Source of the DNA: Paralithodes platypus
Lineage: Eukaryota > Arthropoda > Malacostraca > Decapoda > Lithodidae
Assembly (NCBI GenBank): GCA_032716605.1
Contig: CM064572.1
Location: 42,917,897-42,981,896, forward strand
Reading direction: 5' to 3'
Length of the DNA: 64,000 nt
Made by a program: the position numbers and the translations under genes
The notes under the pieces: model-generated
Databases searched by the model: none
Seen by the model: only the letters and a program-made list of their open reading frames with translations
What the model was told of the DNA's origin: nothing
In this document: in pieces, positions 53,091-64,000 of the stretch
How positions within the stretch are numbered: the first letter of the stretch is position 1
Layout of the letters: every line of letters begins with the position of its first letter

Positions 53091-56000
53091 AAACTGGTGT
53101 ATAGCAATGTGGATGGTTTGATATCCAAAACATTTGAGATTGGTGACCTCATAAAACAAGAAAAGCCCATGATAATGTGTTTATGTGAAACAAAATTAAA
53201 TAAAGATATGAGTCTCGAAGTGATGGGATGGGATAACTATAATTTGTGGAGAAGGGATAGGAAGGGCAAGATGGGTGGAGGAGTATTAATCATTACACAC
53301 AATAAATTAAAAGTTAAAATGATAGATTTACAAAACAATAAAGCAGAAAATATAGCAGTGGAGGTAAATAATGAAAATAATGAAAACAAAAATTATATTG
53401 CGGTAGCATATATAAGAACATAAGAACATAAGAAAAATGGAAATCTGCAGAAGGCTTATTGGCCCATACGAGGCAGACCCCTTCCTCCCTACATCCCTAT
53501 TTCTTGTACACCTTTATGTATTATACTACATCTCTCACTATAAACTATACCCCCTGAACTACGTATATCCCCTACACTACATCTATCTTATATGCCACCA
53601 TATACGAGGGCCTGGGAAGAGGAAGAATACCAAGGATTAAAATATGAGATGATCAAAACTATGGAACACTTATTTCGCAGAAACAACGAGTAAATATTGG
53701 TAGGGGATTTTAATTGTAGAGAGGTTAATTGGGAGGAGGGAGACGCAGGTAGTAATACGAGTTCTTAGGGGTATATACTACTAGACTTGGTTACAGAAAA
53801 CCTGCTAATTCAGAATATTAATGAAAACACAAGAGGAAGGGGTAAAGATGAAACGTCTAGATTAGACTTGGTGTTTACAAGAGATCCAGATATGATTACA
53901 AATACTAAATACCTACCTCCTCTGGGAAATAGTGATCACGTGGTAATTGAAATGGAAATCCGGATGGGTTATCCAACAATGCTAGAGAGAGAAGAACATA
54001 AATAAAGGAGATTGAACTATGGGAAAACAGATTTTAAGCTATTAAAAAGTTGCTTCAGGGATGCAGACTGGAGTGAAATTGAACAGAAAAACAATGTTAA
54101 TGATAAATACTGTGTGTTTAAAAACATTTATGATGATATTGTAAACCGGTATGTGCCAAGACAAGGAAATAAGACTGAAAAGATAAAAGACTGGTTTAAT
54201 AATAAATGTAGAATAGCTAGGGATAAGAGAAATAAGGCATGGAACATAGCCAGAAGAAGGAGAAATGAACAGACCTGGAATACATATAGGAAGCTAAGGA
54301 ACGAGTATGTCAGAATTAGGAAACAGGAAGCAAGATATTATAAAAAAAAAAAACATTGTGAACAAATTTGTAAGTGATCCTAAATTGTTCTACAGGTATG
54401 TAAATAGCAAAATGAAGGTTAAGGACAAAATAATGAAGCTGAGGGAAGATGACAATATTTATGAGGATGATGAGAATACTGTATATGTGAAGTCATGAAT
54501 AATACATTACATTCAGTTTATGCTATGGATTACAAAAATTTAGAACCAGAGATTATATACCGATGAAAAATTGGGGGATATTATCTTCCAACCAGAGGAA
54601 CTACTAGAACTTATGAAGGGACTAGATGTGAGAAAATCTATGGGCCCAGACAATATAGCAGGATGGATTCTAAAAGAATGTGCCGAGGAATTGGTAAAAC
54701 TTATATATGAAATAATTAAGTACTCTATTGAAGTTGGAAAATTACCACTAGACTGGAAAAGGGCTAATATAGTACCAATCTACAAAGGTGGGAGTGGGGA
54801 GCAGCCACTAAACTATAGACCAGTGTCACTGACAAGTGTTTGTAAAATGTGTGAGAAGATTATTAAGAAAAGATGGATAAAGTACTTGGAAGAAAATAAT
54901 TTACTTATTGTAAGACAATTTGGATTCAGAGAGGGAAAATCATGTGTTACTAATCTGCTGAGCTTTTATGATAGGATGATAGATATATATACTACAAGAG
55001 AGAGAAGGATGGGTGGACTGTATGTATCTTGATATAAAGAAGGTCTGTGCCAGAGTTCCTCATAGTAGACTTAGATGGAAGTTGAAGAAGTTTGGAGGGG
55101 TTCAGAGTAATTTGTTGAAATGGATGGAGGACTATCTCTCGGGAAGACAGTTGAGAACCATGATAAGAGACAGCTTATCAACATGGCAGGATGTTACAAG
55201 CGGAGTTCCACAGGGATCAGTGTTGGCCCCAATTATGTTTCTGGTCTATATAAATGACATGCCAAAGGAAATAAATGCATACATGAATATGTTTGCTGAC
55301 GATGCAAAGATTATGAAACATATAGTGGACAAAAACAGTTGTAGAGAGCTACAGAGTGATATGGATAAGATAGACCAATGGAGCAAGATCTGGAAATTGA
55401 ATTTTAACAAAGATAAATGTCATGTGATGGAAGGGGGTGTGAGTAAAAGAATACCTCATTGTGAATGTAAACTAGGAGAATGCATGATTAACCCCTCAGA
55501 TAAAGAAAACTACTTTGGCATTATAATACAGGGAGATCTTTCATCCGAGAGCCATATTAACAAAGTAGTGGGAGAAGCTTATGGCCTGTTGAATAAAGTG
55601 AAAATAGCATTCAACTATTTGAATGAAGAGATGCTAATAAATATAATAAAATCAATGGTGAGACCTAAATTGGAATATGCGGCAGTGGTGTGGTCACCCC
55701 ATCTTAAAAAAAACATATAATTAAGTTGGAGAAAGTACAGAGAGCTGCAACTAAGATGATTCCAGAACTAAGAGAACTGACATATGAAGAGAGATTAGAG
55801 AGATTGAACTTGCCAACTCTAAGTGAAAGAAGGGAAAGAGGGGATATGATTATGATGTATAAATGTGTTAGGGGATTGGAAAGGATAGAGGAGGAGGACT
55901 TTATCGAGGGAGATAAAGGGAGGACTAGAGGACATAGTTGCAAGTTAAAGAAAGGCAGATGTAAAGGAGATGTGAAGAAATTCAGCTTTCCATATAGAAA

Positions 56001-56112
56001 TGTTAATATGTGGAATCAGTTGGATGATGAAGTGGTGGGTGCGGGGAATATCCAAATTTTTAAAGCCAAATTAGATAAAAGAATCTTGGGAAGCGGGACA
56101 ATACGAGCCTAA
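53091..56112 (+). pseudogene. LINE-B ORF2: AP endonuclease and reverse transcriptase
   Basis: The endonuclease part has YSNVDGLISKTFEI, MCLCETKLN, GGGVLIITHN and, after an insertion at 53413-53604, a VGDFNCREVNWE-like block (53695), RLDLVFT and LGNSDHVVIE. The RT part has RKSMGPDNIAGWILK (54630), NYRPVSLTSVCKMCEKII, FGFREGKSCVTNLL, SGVPQGSVLAPIMFLVYIND (55200) and the catalytic MFADDAKIM box (about 55290). The tail (RTRGHSCKLKKGRC, YRNVNMWNQLDDEVV) is CR1-type. Frame breaks near 53765, 54005, 54375, 55020 and 55718 make it dead. There is no RNase H domain. Confidence 0.88.
53413..53604. mobile_element. 192-bp insertion in the LINE-B endonuclease region
   Basis: CATATA at 53407-53412 and 53599-53604 flanks the segment, which starts TAAGAACATAAGAACATAAG and contains GAAGGCTTATTGGCCCATAC. 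Family unknown to me; it interrupts the ORF2 reading frame. Confidence 0.65.
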
Positions 56113-56165
56113 AAACTCATATCCTGTATACTACAATTAGGTGAGTACAATTAGGTGAGTACACA

Positions 56166-56268
56166 CATACGGACCGCAAACATTGCAGAAAATACGATAC
56201 TAAGCAAGCACACCACACATGCACATCTCTCTCTCTCTCTATCTATCTAGTGGCTGATTGACAGACCA

Positions 56269-56342
<74 letters not shown>

Positions 56343-56512
56343 ACCACCACCACCACCATAGGGAGCACCAGCAGCAATGACAGACACAGACCAGAAATAA
56401 GAACCCTTGCCACCCAAAGAAGAGGGAAAGGTGAGGGGGTGATTGACAGGTCAACTTTATCTCTATCTCTCTCTCCCCCCCCCCCCCCCCCTCTCTCTCT
56501 CTTTCTCTCTTA

Positions 56513-56584
<72 letters not shown>

Positions 56585-56640
56585 ATCAATCTATCTATCT
56601 ATTTATCTATCTAACTATATTTCAGTATAAGGAGAGGCAG
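56166..56640. repeat. (CT)n, C-run and (AT)n microsatellites
   Basis: CT at 56226-56245, 56273-56340 and 56512-56530; C14 near 56475; AT at 56531-56582; then CTAT units. Confidence 0.95.
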
Positions 56641-56959
56641 ATGGCGAGAAGTAAGAGTTTCCCCATGAAGACAATACGATACTTAGCTAGCACACAATAC
56701 ATAAACTTTCATTCTCTCTCTCTCTCTCTTTCTCTCCCAGCTAGCATAGAGGGAGAAAGAAGGGATGACAGACAGACGATAAATAAGAAGTACCCCCTGC
56801 TGAGGTAGAGGAGAAGGAGGGGAAGGTAATAGGAGAAGGAGGGAAAGGTGAAGCGTTGATTGACGTGCCAGATAAATGTGCCGCCAGCTCTCCCCTCACC
56901 CTCCCATCCATCCTGCCAGCCTCTACCGTGTTGACGATACATTCACCACGGGCTCAAGG
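56641..56959. other. Spacer, nothing recognised
   Basis: CT at 56712-56735; A/G-rich sequence after it. Confidence 0.5.
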
Positions 56960-57460
56960 TGCTAAAGGAGAGGTGGGGAAGTGAGTGGTGGGAGAGGGGG
57001 AGGAAGTGAGTGGTGGGGGAGGGGGAGGAAGGGAGAGGTGGGAGAGGTGTGAGAGGGAGAGGTGGAGGAAGGGGGAGTGAGAGAAAAGGTGCGAGAAAGA
57101 GTGGGAGGGAAAGGAAGGGGTGGGAGAGGGAGGGGAAACAGAGTGAGGGTGGGGTGGGAGTGAGAGTGGGGGAGAGGTGAGGAGACTGAGGGGTGGGAGT
57201 GAGAGTGGGGGAGAGGGAAGGAGACTGAGGGGTAGGGGAGAGAGGAAGGAGGGGTGGGAGAATGAAGGGGGAGAGGGAGAAGAGGTGGGAGTGGGAAAAG
57301 GAAGGGGAGGGAGGGGGAGAGTGAGGAGGGGTGGGAGACAGGATAGAGGGGTGGGAGAGTGAAGGAGGGGAGGTAGAGGGTTATACGTGGGGGAGGGAGG
57401 GGGAGAGAGAGAGAGAATGAAGGGAGAGGGACGGAGAATGAGGGGAAAGAGAAGAGGGTG
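56960..57460. repeat. Purine-rich minisatellite
   Basis: GGTGGGAGAG / GGGAGTGAGAGTGGGGGAGA units repeat irregularly for about 480 bp. The proline-rich frame on the opposite strand is an artefact. Confidence 0.85.
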
Positions 57461-57827
57461 AAAATGTTGGTATATTTTCAACACACGTAAGGCTCACCAT
57501 GATGAATATTGATTTCTATACTTATTGATTGGAATGTACAGTGATTGTATCGTATTATGTACTGGAGTTCTGGAAAAGGTGCTCGAGTCCTGACGATATT
57601 CTTGACTTACAGTGTGCTGGCTTAATAATCCAATAGGGTTGATAGCCTCTGAAGTCCTATTTTAATTAACATATAACTCACATGCATATTCTTTGACAGT
57701 AGAGGAAGCAATAAACCTACGTAAATTAATCCCATTTAGATGCAATCAAAGTATTATAATTTGAAATCGAAATAAACCTTTAAAGGGGGAAATGGAATGG
57801 TGATAAGGGAGGGAGGAAAGGAAGGAA

Positions 57828-57913
<86 letters not shown>

Positions 57914-58914
57914 GACAGAGAGAGAGAATAGATAAATAGAGTGAGAATAGATAAATAGAGTGAGAATAGATAGATAGAGTGAGAGAGAACGAGAACGAGA
58001 GCGAAAGAATACAGATTTTACACTAACATCGCCAGACTATCACTCTCGAACAATGCCCTCACCCAAAATATATATAGCGCCACCGGATGCTGTATTCAAT
58101 GCAACAAACATTTATTCCTTTGTTTTGGCCTTGAACGTTTGTATAGGAGATTCAAAGGCAAAAAATTATGACGGAATTGTTATAAAATCGACAGATACAG
58201 TATTGATATTTCTGGTTGTATATTGTGATACAGTTTGGGATACTATTCATATTGCTACTATTTCTACTAATACTACAACGTAAAACAAAAATAATAATAA
58301 TAATTATACTAATAATAATAATAATTGTATGGTTGTCATGTATCCTACACACTGCGCCATGTATGGGTGTCATGTATAGCTACAACAACCTTGATAAACC
58401 TTTCTTGCACAAGGATGTAGAATAATAGTCCAGAGGTAAGTTTGTAGGTATTTATATTAGCCAAAGAGATACAGAGAGCTGGGTGCACTGTTAGCTGAGT
58501 GCAGACCGGATGTTTACTGAGGGTAACATGTCCAACGTTGCCGGATATATTTGGTGCAACTTTGCCGCTACTAAAGAGTACGGTATATAATCATGGGACA
58601 TTAAACAATGGTAGTATTGCCCTGAAAGTACATGTGTGTATGTTGCAATATGATTAAGGCATGTGCACACTCTGTATATATGTTATGTGTGCACTTAACC
58701 TATATCAACAATAATAATGATAATAGTATTAATAATTTAAATAATAGGCATTATTATTCTCACATCCTCACAGAAAGTCACTCACGTTCTGACTTAAATT
58801 ACTTGTATGTAGCGTATGACGTGCATAGTGAAAGTTTACTGTAATTATTTATAATATATATAATAATATATATATAACAATAATATATATAATAATATAT
58901 ATATAACAATAATA
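57461..58914. other. Unannotated stretch with (GA)n
   Basis: (GA)n at 57829-57910 followed by AATAGATA-type repeats, and AT/TAA-rich sequence elsewhere. No gene recognised. Confidence 0.55.
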
Positions 58915-59750
58915 AGGGAGGGAAATGAGTGGAAGCAACCTGTACTGCTGTTTGCTGATGATACAGTTCTGATGAGCGATAATGAATGGGAGGTGCAGGG
59001 TCTGGTAAATATGTTTGGAACAATGTCCGAAAAACAGAATCTAAAGGTAAATGCGGGAAGAGCAAGGTTATGGTCTTCGAAAGGGGTGAAGCCACAGAGT
59101 GTGAGGTGAAGTTGAATGGTTATTGGTCAGGCTATGAATATTGTCAGCTCATTCAAGTATCTGGGCAGTGTGCTGAGTAAAGATGGGACTATGGATGAAG
59201 AAGTGCGGGAGAGGGTGCAACAGGGGAAGAGGGTTGTAGGAATGCTGAAAGCAGTAACAAGAAATAGGGTGGTCATTATGGAAGTGAAGAAGTCCTGGCA
59301 TGACTGTGTGGTAATCCCGAGACTAACTTACGGAAGCGATGGACATTGGTGGAGAGACTCAGACCAAGAATGAGAGGGGTGGAAATGAGTTACTTGAGAA
59401 GTGCGTGCAGAGTTACATGGAGGGATAGACAGACAAATAAGGAAGTAAGAAGGAGGTGTGGTGTGGAGGTATATGTGCTGGAAAGAGTGAAAAGGAACAC
59501 CTTGAGATGGTTCGGCCATATAGAATGTATGGGAAGCGAGAGAGGGTGTATGAGAGCGGGGTGGAAGGACAGAGAGGAAGAGGTAAACCGTGAGAGAGGT
59601 GGCAGGATGGAGTGAAGAAGTATATGGATGAAGGCAGTGCTGGTTGGGAGGAGGGGCGTCGACTGTTTGGGGACAGAGCTGCATGGGGCGTTTCGTTCGT
59701 GGACAGCCCTTTGGGGATTACGGCGTCAGCCAATAGATAGATAGATAGAT
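58915..59750 (+). pseudogene. RTE-like LINE copy 1, 3' part of ORF2 and GATA tail
   Basis: It begins at the RT palm (VLLFADDTVLMSDNEWEVQG, about 58950) and continues with KQNLKVNAGKSKVMVF, FKYLGSVLSKDGTMDEEVRE and RNTLRWFGHIE, across several frame changes (near 59100, 59375 and 59400). The RYLG-type thumb followed by W-x-D-R-x-x-N-x-x-V-R-R is typical of RTE-like LINEs. It ends at a GATAGATAGATA tail (59735-59750). It is a 5'-truncated dead copy, homologous to 23757-24097 and related to 61400-63156. Confidence 0.75.
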
Positions 59751-59958
59751 AATAATAATAAATAGTATTATTATTATTATTTTATTATCATCATTATAAT
59801 TATATGTTTCTATATTATAATCTGTATTACCATTGCCTATGACATAAACACTTGGAAGCATCTTGAGCCACTATTTTGTTAGGGTAAATTTAGGGGAAAC
59901 ATTTCAACTAGTCAAATTTATCCTTACTCAATTTGAAGAGGAAAGTAGTGTATCTGGT

Positions 59959-60330
59959 TTAAGGGGGTAGTGCTCGTTTTTGGGGTCTATTTATGTGTAT
60001 TGTATATTCCTTTATCTTTTGGTTTCCTCGCTAGACCTCCATCAACCTTATAAACAAAAACTCCACCCCCTATCAAGATAAATTTGTAATTTTTTTGGTA
60101 GAAAAATTTCCCGGCCGAAGGCCGGTTCCTTCTAAAATTACAGGCTCGCTATCTTTCGCCCGGAAAAAATTGACACTTAATGGCACGAAAGGTCTTAATA
60201 TTGACAAAGTAATGGGGCGAAAGGTTTTAAAATCGCCGAACTAACGGAACATACGCCTTAAAATCTAAAAACACATATGCTAAACATGAAGGAGAAGGGG
60301 TTCCAGAAAAAGCGAGTACTACCCCCTTAA
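59959..60330 (-). mobile_element. MITE-A copy 12, complete
   Basis: TTAA-bounded, 372 bp, with TTAAGGGGGTAGTGCTCG and (inverted) TTAAGGGGGTAGTACTCGC as clean terminal repeats. Interior GGTTTCCTCGCTAGACCTCC, CCCGGCCGAAGGCCGGTTCC and AGGCTCGCTATCTTTCGC. Confidence 0.95.
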
Positions 60331-61399
<1,069 letters not shown>

Positions 61400-63156
61400 T
61401 ATATATTTTGTTCTATGTGGTTGAAGGTATGTGGTACAAGGGGAAGGGAGATTGGCAGGAGTGTTCAAGTTATAGAGGTATTAGCTTATTGTCAGTGGTT
61501 TGGAAAGCTGTATGGCAGGGTGTTGATAGAGAGAATAATAAAGTGTACGGAAGTTGCAATAGGAGAAGAACAGTGTGGTTTTAGGAGGGGAAGAGGGTGC
61601 GTGGATCAGATGTTTGCAGTAAGACAGTTATGCGAGAAGTAATTAGAGAAGCATAAGGAGATATTTTGGGCTTTTATGGACTTGGAAAAAGCGTATGATC
61701 GTGTGGACCGTGAAGCAATGTGGAAGGTGTTAAGGATTTAAGAAATAGGAGGAAATTTGTTAGAAGCAGTTAAGAGTTTTTATGAAGGGAGCAGAGCATG
61801 TGTGAGAGTAGGAAATGGTGAGTTGAGTGAATGGTTTGAGGTAAAGGTAGGTTTGCGACAGGGTTGTGTAATGTCACCATGGCTGTTTAATATGTTTATG
61901 GATGGTGTGGTGAGGAAGGTGAAAAGGAGAACTATGGGAAGAGGATTGGGTTTAGTAGGAAAAAATGGTAGAAATTGGGAGTTGAATCAGTTGCTGTTCG
62001 CTGATGACACAACATTGGTGGCGGATTCTGATGAGAAACTGCAGCGGGTAGTCAAAGAGTTTGGTGTGGTTTGTGGAAGGAGGAAACTGAAGGTGAACGT
62101 CAATATAAGTAAAGTAATGGTGTGTAATAGGGGAGAGCATAGGGTGAATCTAGATGTGAGGCTGGATGGGGAAATATTGGAACAAGTAGAGTGTTTTAAA
62201 TATCTAGGAGGAACGATAAGCAGGAGTGGAGGTATGGAAATGGAGGTAAAACAGAGAGTGTGTGAAGGAAGGAAGGTTTTCAGAGCAATGGGAAGTATAT
62301 GGAATATGAGAAATCTCGGAGTGAAAGTAAAAAGTGCACTGTATCAAGGAATTGTTGTGCCAACAGTGATGTATGGGGCTGAGACATGGGCTCTGAAGAA
62401 AAAGGAGAAAAGAGGGCTGGATGTGATGGAGATGAGCTGCATGAGGAGTATGTGTGGAGTTACTCGTAAAGACAGATTGAGGAATGAAGAGATACGTAGG
62501 AGAGTGGGGCAGCAGGAACATTTGTCAGCCAGAGTGGACAGAAGGGTGCTGAGCTGGGATGGTCATATTTAACGAATGGGAGATGAAAGGCTTACAAAGA
62601 GAATATGTGAGTCAGGTACAAGGGGAGATAGAAGGGCAGGAAGACCCCCATTGAGATGGAGAGACTGTGTAAGAAAAGCTTTGGATGATAGAGGAATGAC
62701 TATAGATCAGGCAGGGGAAGTGGTGGTGGACAGGAGTGAATGGAGAATGCTTGTGAATAGTTGAGTGAACACGTGGTCATTTGGAGTAAGGGGTCGGGCG
62801 CAAGTTGGACTAGATAATAGTCCATCAGGCGCCTGGCCCGGGGAGACGATTAATATGAAGGGTGCGCCTGGAAGTGTGGTGGGAGGGCTTGTGGCTTTGG
62901 CTCCGCTGCATGTCTGCCTGCCGAGATCGGAACCTCTCCGGGTGGTCGGGGGCCGGGGGAGTGCTGGAGCGACCTTGGTGACCCTGGTCTCTGGGTCTTC
63001 TCCTGGGTGACCTGGATGTGTGTGAGTTTGTGCTTTTTATCTGTGTTTATTCGTTGTTTTATGTTGTTTTTGTGTTTTCCCTGTTCTTGCTCTGTCATGA
63101 GTCGGCTACCCCCAAAATGGGGATTGGGGCTGAGCATATAGATAGATAGATAGATG
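61400..63156 (+). pseudogene. RTE-like LINE copy 2: RT core, C-terminus, 3' UTR and ATAG tail
   Basis: Starting near the fingers (NYRGISLLSV-like, about 61465), it has EEQCGFRRGRGCVDQMFAVR, FMDLEKAYDRVDREAMW (about 61675), VGLRQGCVMSPWLFNMFMDG, LLFADDTTLVADS (about 61998), ECFKYLGGTISRSGGMEMEV and YGAETWALKKKEKR. The C-terminus is TRKDRLRNEEIRRRV to SEWRMLVNS (62764). Stops at 61640, 61739 and 62570 break it. The 61757-62572 frame alone keeps 271 residues including the catalytic Asp pair. The 3' UTR ends in ATAGATAGATAGATAGAT (63138-63155). Confidence 0.8.
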
Positions 63157-63744
63157 TGGTTGAAGGAGACAAAAGGCAGGTTGCCTGTACAAGTGTCTCC
63201 CCCAAAGCCAATACAGTGACAAATATCCAAAATCTAGGAATGTTGGGGTCAAAATGCCCAGACACACGAAGTGTAAAGCAGTTTAAGTCATAGGATGAAG
63301 GAAAGATTGAATGAGGGAGAGAGTTCCAGAGTTCACTTGTTGAGTACAAGAAAGACTGAGATAATTTGCCAATTCTTGGGTTGGAGAGCTGGCCAGAATA
63401 GGAGTAGGACTGCATTGAAAGGCGGGTGCCTCGTACTCGCCGCAAGGGAGGGGGTGTGCACTGAGAGAGCTCTGAAGAACACTGATTGTTGAAATAGCGA
63501 TAGAGGAATGACAGAGATGCAACATTGTGGCATGCAGAAAGAGATTGTAGGGAACTAGTCAGAGGAAGTGAGTTGATGAGGCAAAATGCTTTTGAATCTA
63601 CTCGTTCGAGAAGTGCGGTATGGGTGGAGCCTCCCCACACATGTGAACAATACTCATTACAGGGGCACACTGTGCCCCGATACAGAGCAAGAAGCTGTGT
63701 GGGGGTGAATAACCCACGGAGACGGTTGAGCACACCTAACACCT
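63157..63744 (-). pseudogene. LINE-C copy 2, C-terminal RT tail
   Basis: The minus frame 63742-63095 encodes MLGVLNRLRGLFTPTQLLAL, YRGTVCPCNEYCSHVWGGS and NSLPLTSSLQSLSACHNVAS, then FLYRYFNNQCSSELSQCTPP and SELWNSLPHSIFPSSYDLN. It is the post-RT segment of a non-LTR retrotransposon, longer at its N-terminal side than 17646-18050. Its 3' tail meets the ATAG tail of the RTE-like LINE at 63140-63156. The 5' end is truncated at about 63744. The RT catalytic core is missing. Confidence 0.75.
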
Positions 63745-63764
63745 AAACAAACATATATAAACAT

Positions 63765-64000
63765 ATACCTCCTTTACGTAGGGCACGTGGTACCCGTCTT
63801 GCAACTCAATCCCACCCCTACTCTGTGCAACTCTCCAACCCAAGAGTGAAACGTTACTCTCAAACTTTCTTTTACTCAACATCTGAGCTCTGGAACTCTC
63901 TCCCAGAATCAGTCTTTCCCTCTTCCTATGACTTAAATTGCTTCAAACTCCGTGTGTCCAGGCATTTTGGCTCGAACGTCCCTTGATTTTGGCCCTGTCA
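63765..64000 (+). pseudogene. LINE-C copy 3, fragment running off the window
   Basis: The plus strand matches 17746-17980: RRARGTRLATQSHPYSVQLS, SQTFFYSTSELWNSLPESVF and KLRVSRHFGSNVP, then a stop. It lies head-to-head with copy 2. The 3' end is outside the window. Confidence 0.75.

Larger units (their letters stand above)
48100..56165 (+). mobile_element. LINE-B (second CR1-like family), interrupted by piggyBac
   Basis: A coiled-coil ORF1 (48100-48775, resuming at 52730) and ORF2 (53091-56112) belong to one LINE. The 3.95 kb piggyBac at 48776-52729 splits ORF1 at a TTAA. A (CA)n run at 48050-48099 truncates the 5' end. The 3' end carries two copies of ACAATTAGGTGAGT (56137-56162), the short direct repeat typical of CR1-type tails. 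A purine-rich stretch (52850-53040) links ORF1 and ORF2. Confidence 0.8.

Noticed and set aside
56954..57484. 176-residue proline/serine-rich protein on the minus strand
   Set aside because: It is the complement of a purine-rich minisatellite with no start context or conserved features.

Overview
The window is eukaryotic, intron-rich and almost wholly repetitive. The best fit is an arthropod, most likely a decapod crustacean. Reasons: very long CT, CA/GT, AT, ATCT and GA microsatellites; many degenerate CR1-, Jockey- and RTE-like LINEs; Penelope-like elements; piggyBac elements; TTAA-flanked MITEs; and three spliced exons of a dpr-type immunoglobulin gene. No bacterial operon, rRNA gene, CRISPR array or intact long single-exon host gene is visible. 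The species cannot be named from sequence alone.

Host gene: exons at 11547-11674, 13133-13216 and 33607-33691 (+) encode one complete second Ig domain of a dpr-family neuronal cell-surface protein. The introns are 1.46 kb and 20.4 kb. All other recognisable coding sequence is transposon-derived. Ig1 and the C-terminal exons were not found.

Layout. 1-6772 (-): decayed Gmr1-like Ty3/gypsy retrotransposon with integrase before reverse transcriptase, inserted in a CR1-like LINE (LINE-A, 6778-7754). 8280-9904: tRNA-derived SINEs and a Penelope-like element (PLE2) in AT repeats. 10149-11338: internally deleted piggyBac just upstream of the first dpr exon. 12.1-17.6 kb: Jockey fragment, GT repeats, G-rich minisatellite, three copies of MITE-A and a LINE-A fragment. 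17.6-22.5 kb: LINE-C fragment, a 3.7 kb head-to-head Penelope palindrome (PLE1) and a second PLE2 copy. 23-36.4 kb: MITEs, SINEs, LINE-A copy 2, dpr exon 3 and a 49-bp minisatellite. 36.4-41.2 kb: longest LINE-A copy, with an SGNH-type ORF1, split by a 488 bp TTAA-flanked element. 41.4-45.7 kb: a MITE cluster framed by 57-bp inverted repeats. 46.5-47.5 kb: nested MITEs and a SINE. 48.1-56.2 kb: LINE-B, interrupted by a 3.95 kb piggyBac with a nearly intact transposase. 56.2-64 kb: low-complexity sequence, two RTE-like LINEs, MITE-A and two LINE-C fragments.

How the parts relate: the autonomous-type piggyBac (48776-52729) and its deletion derivative (10149-11338) share termini and a subterminal palindrome. 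SINEs and RTE-like LINEs share GATA-type tails. LINE-A copies sit in CT microsatellites and PLE2 copies in AT microsatellites, which suggests microsatellite targeting. The most notable items are the integrase-first gypsy element in a probable arthropod, the 155-bp duplication of a dpr exon/splice-donor junction, the microsatellite association of LINE-A, a hammerhead-like motif at Penelope junctions, and a minisatellite grown from a MITE end.
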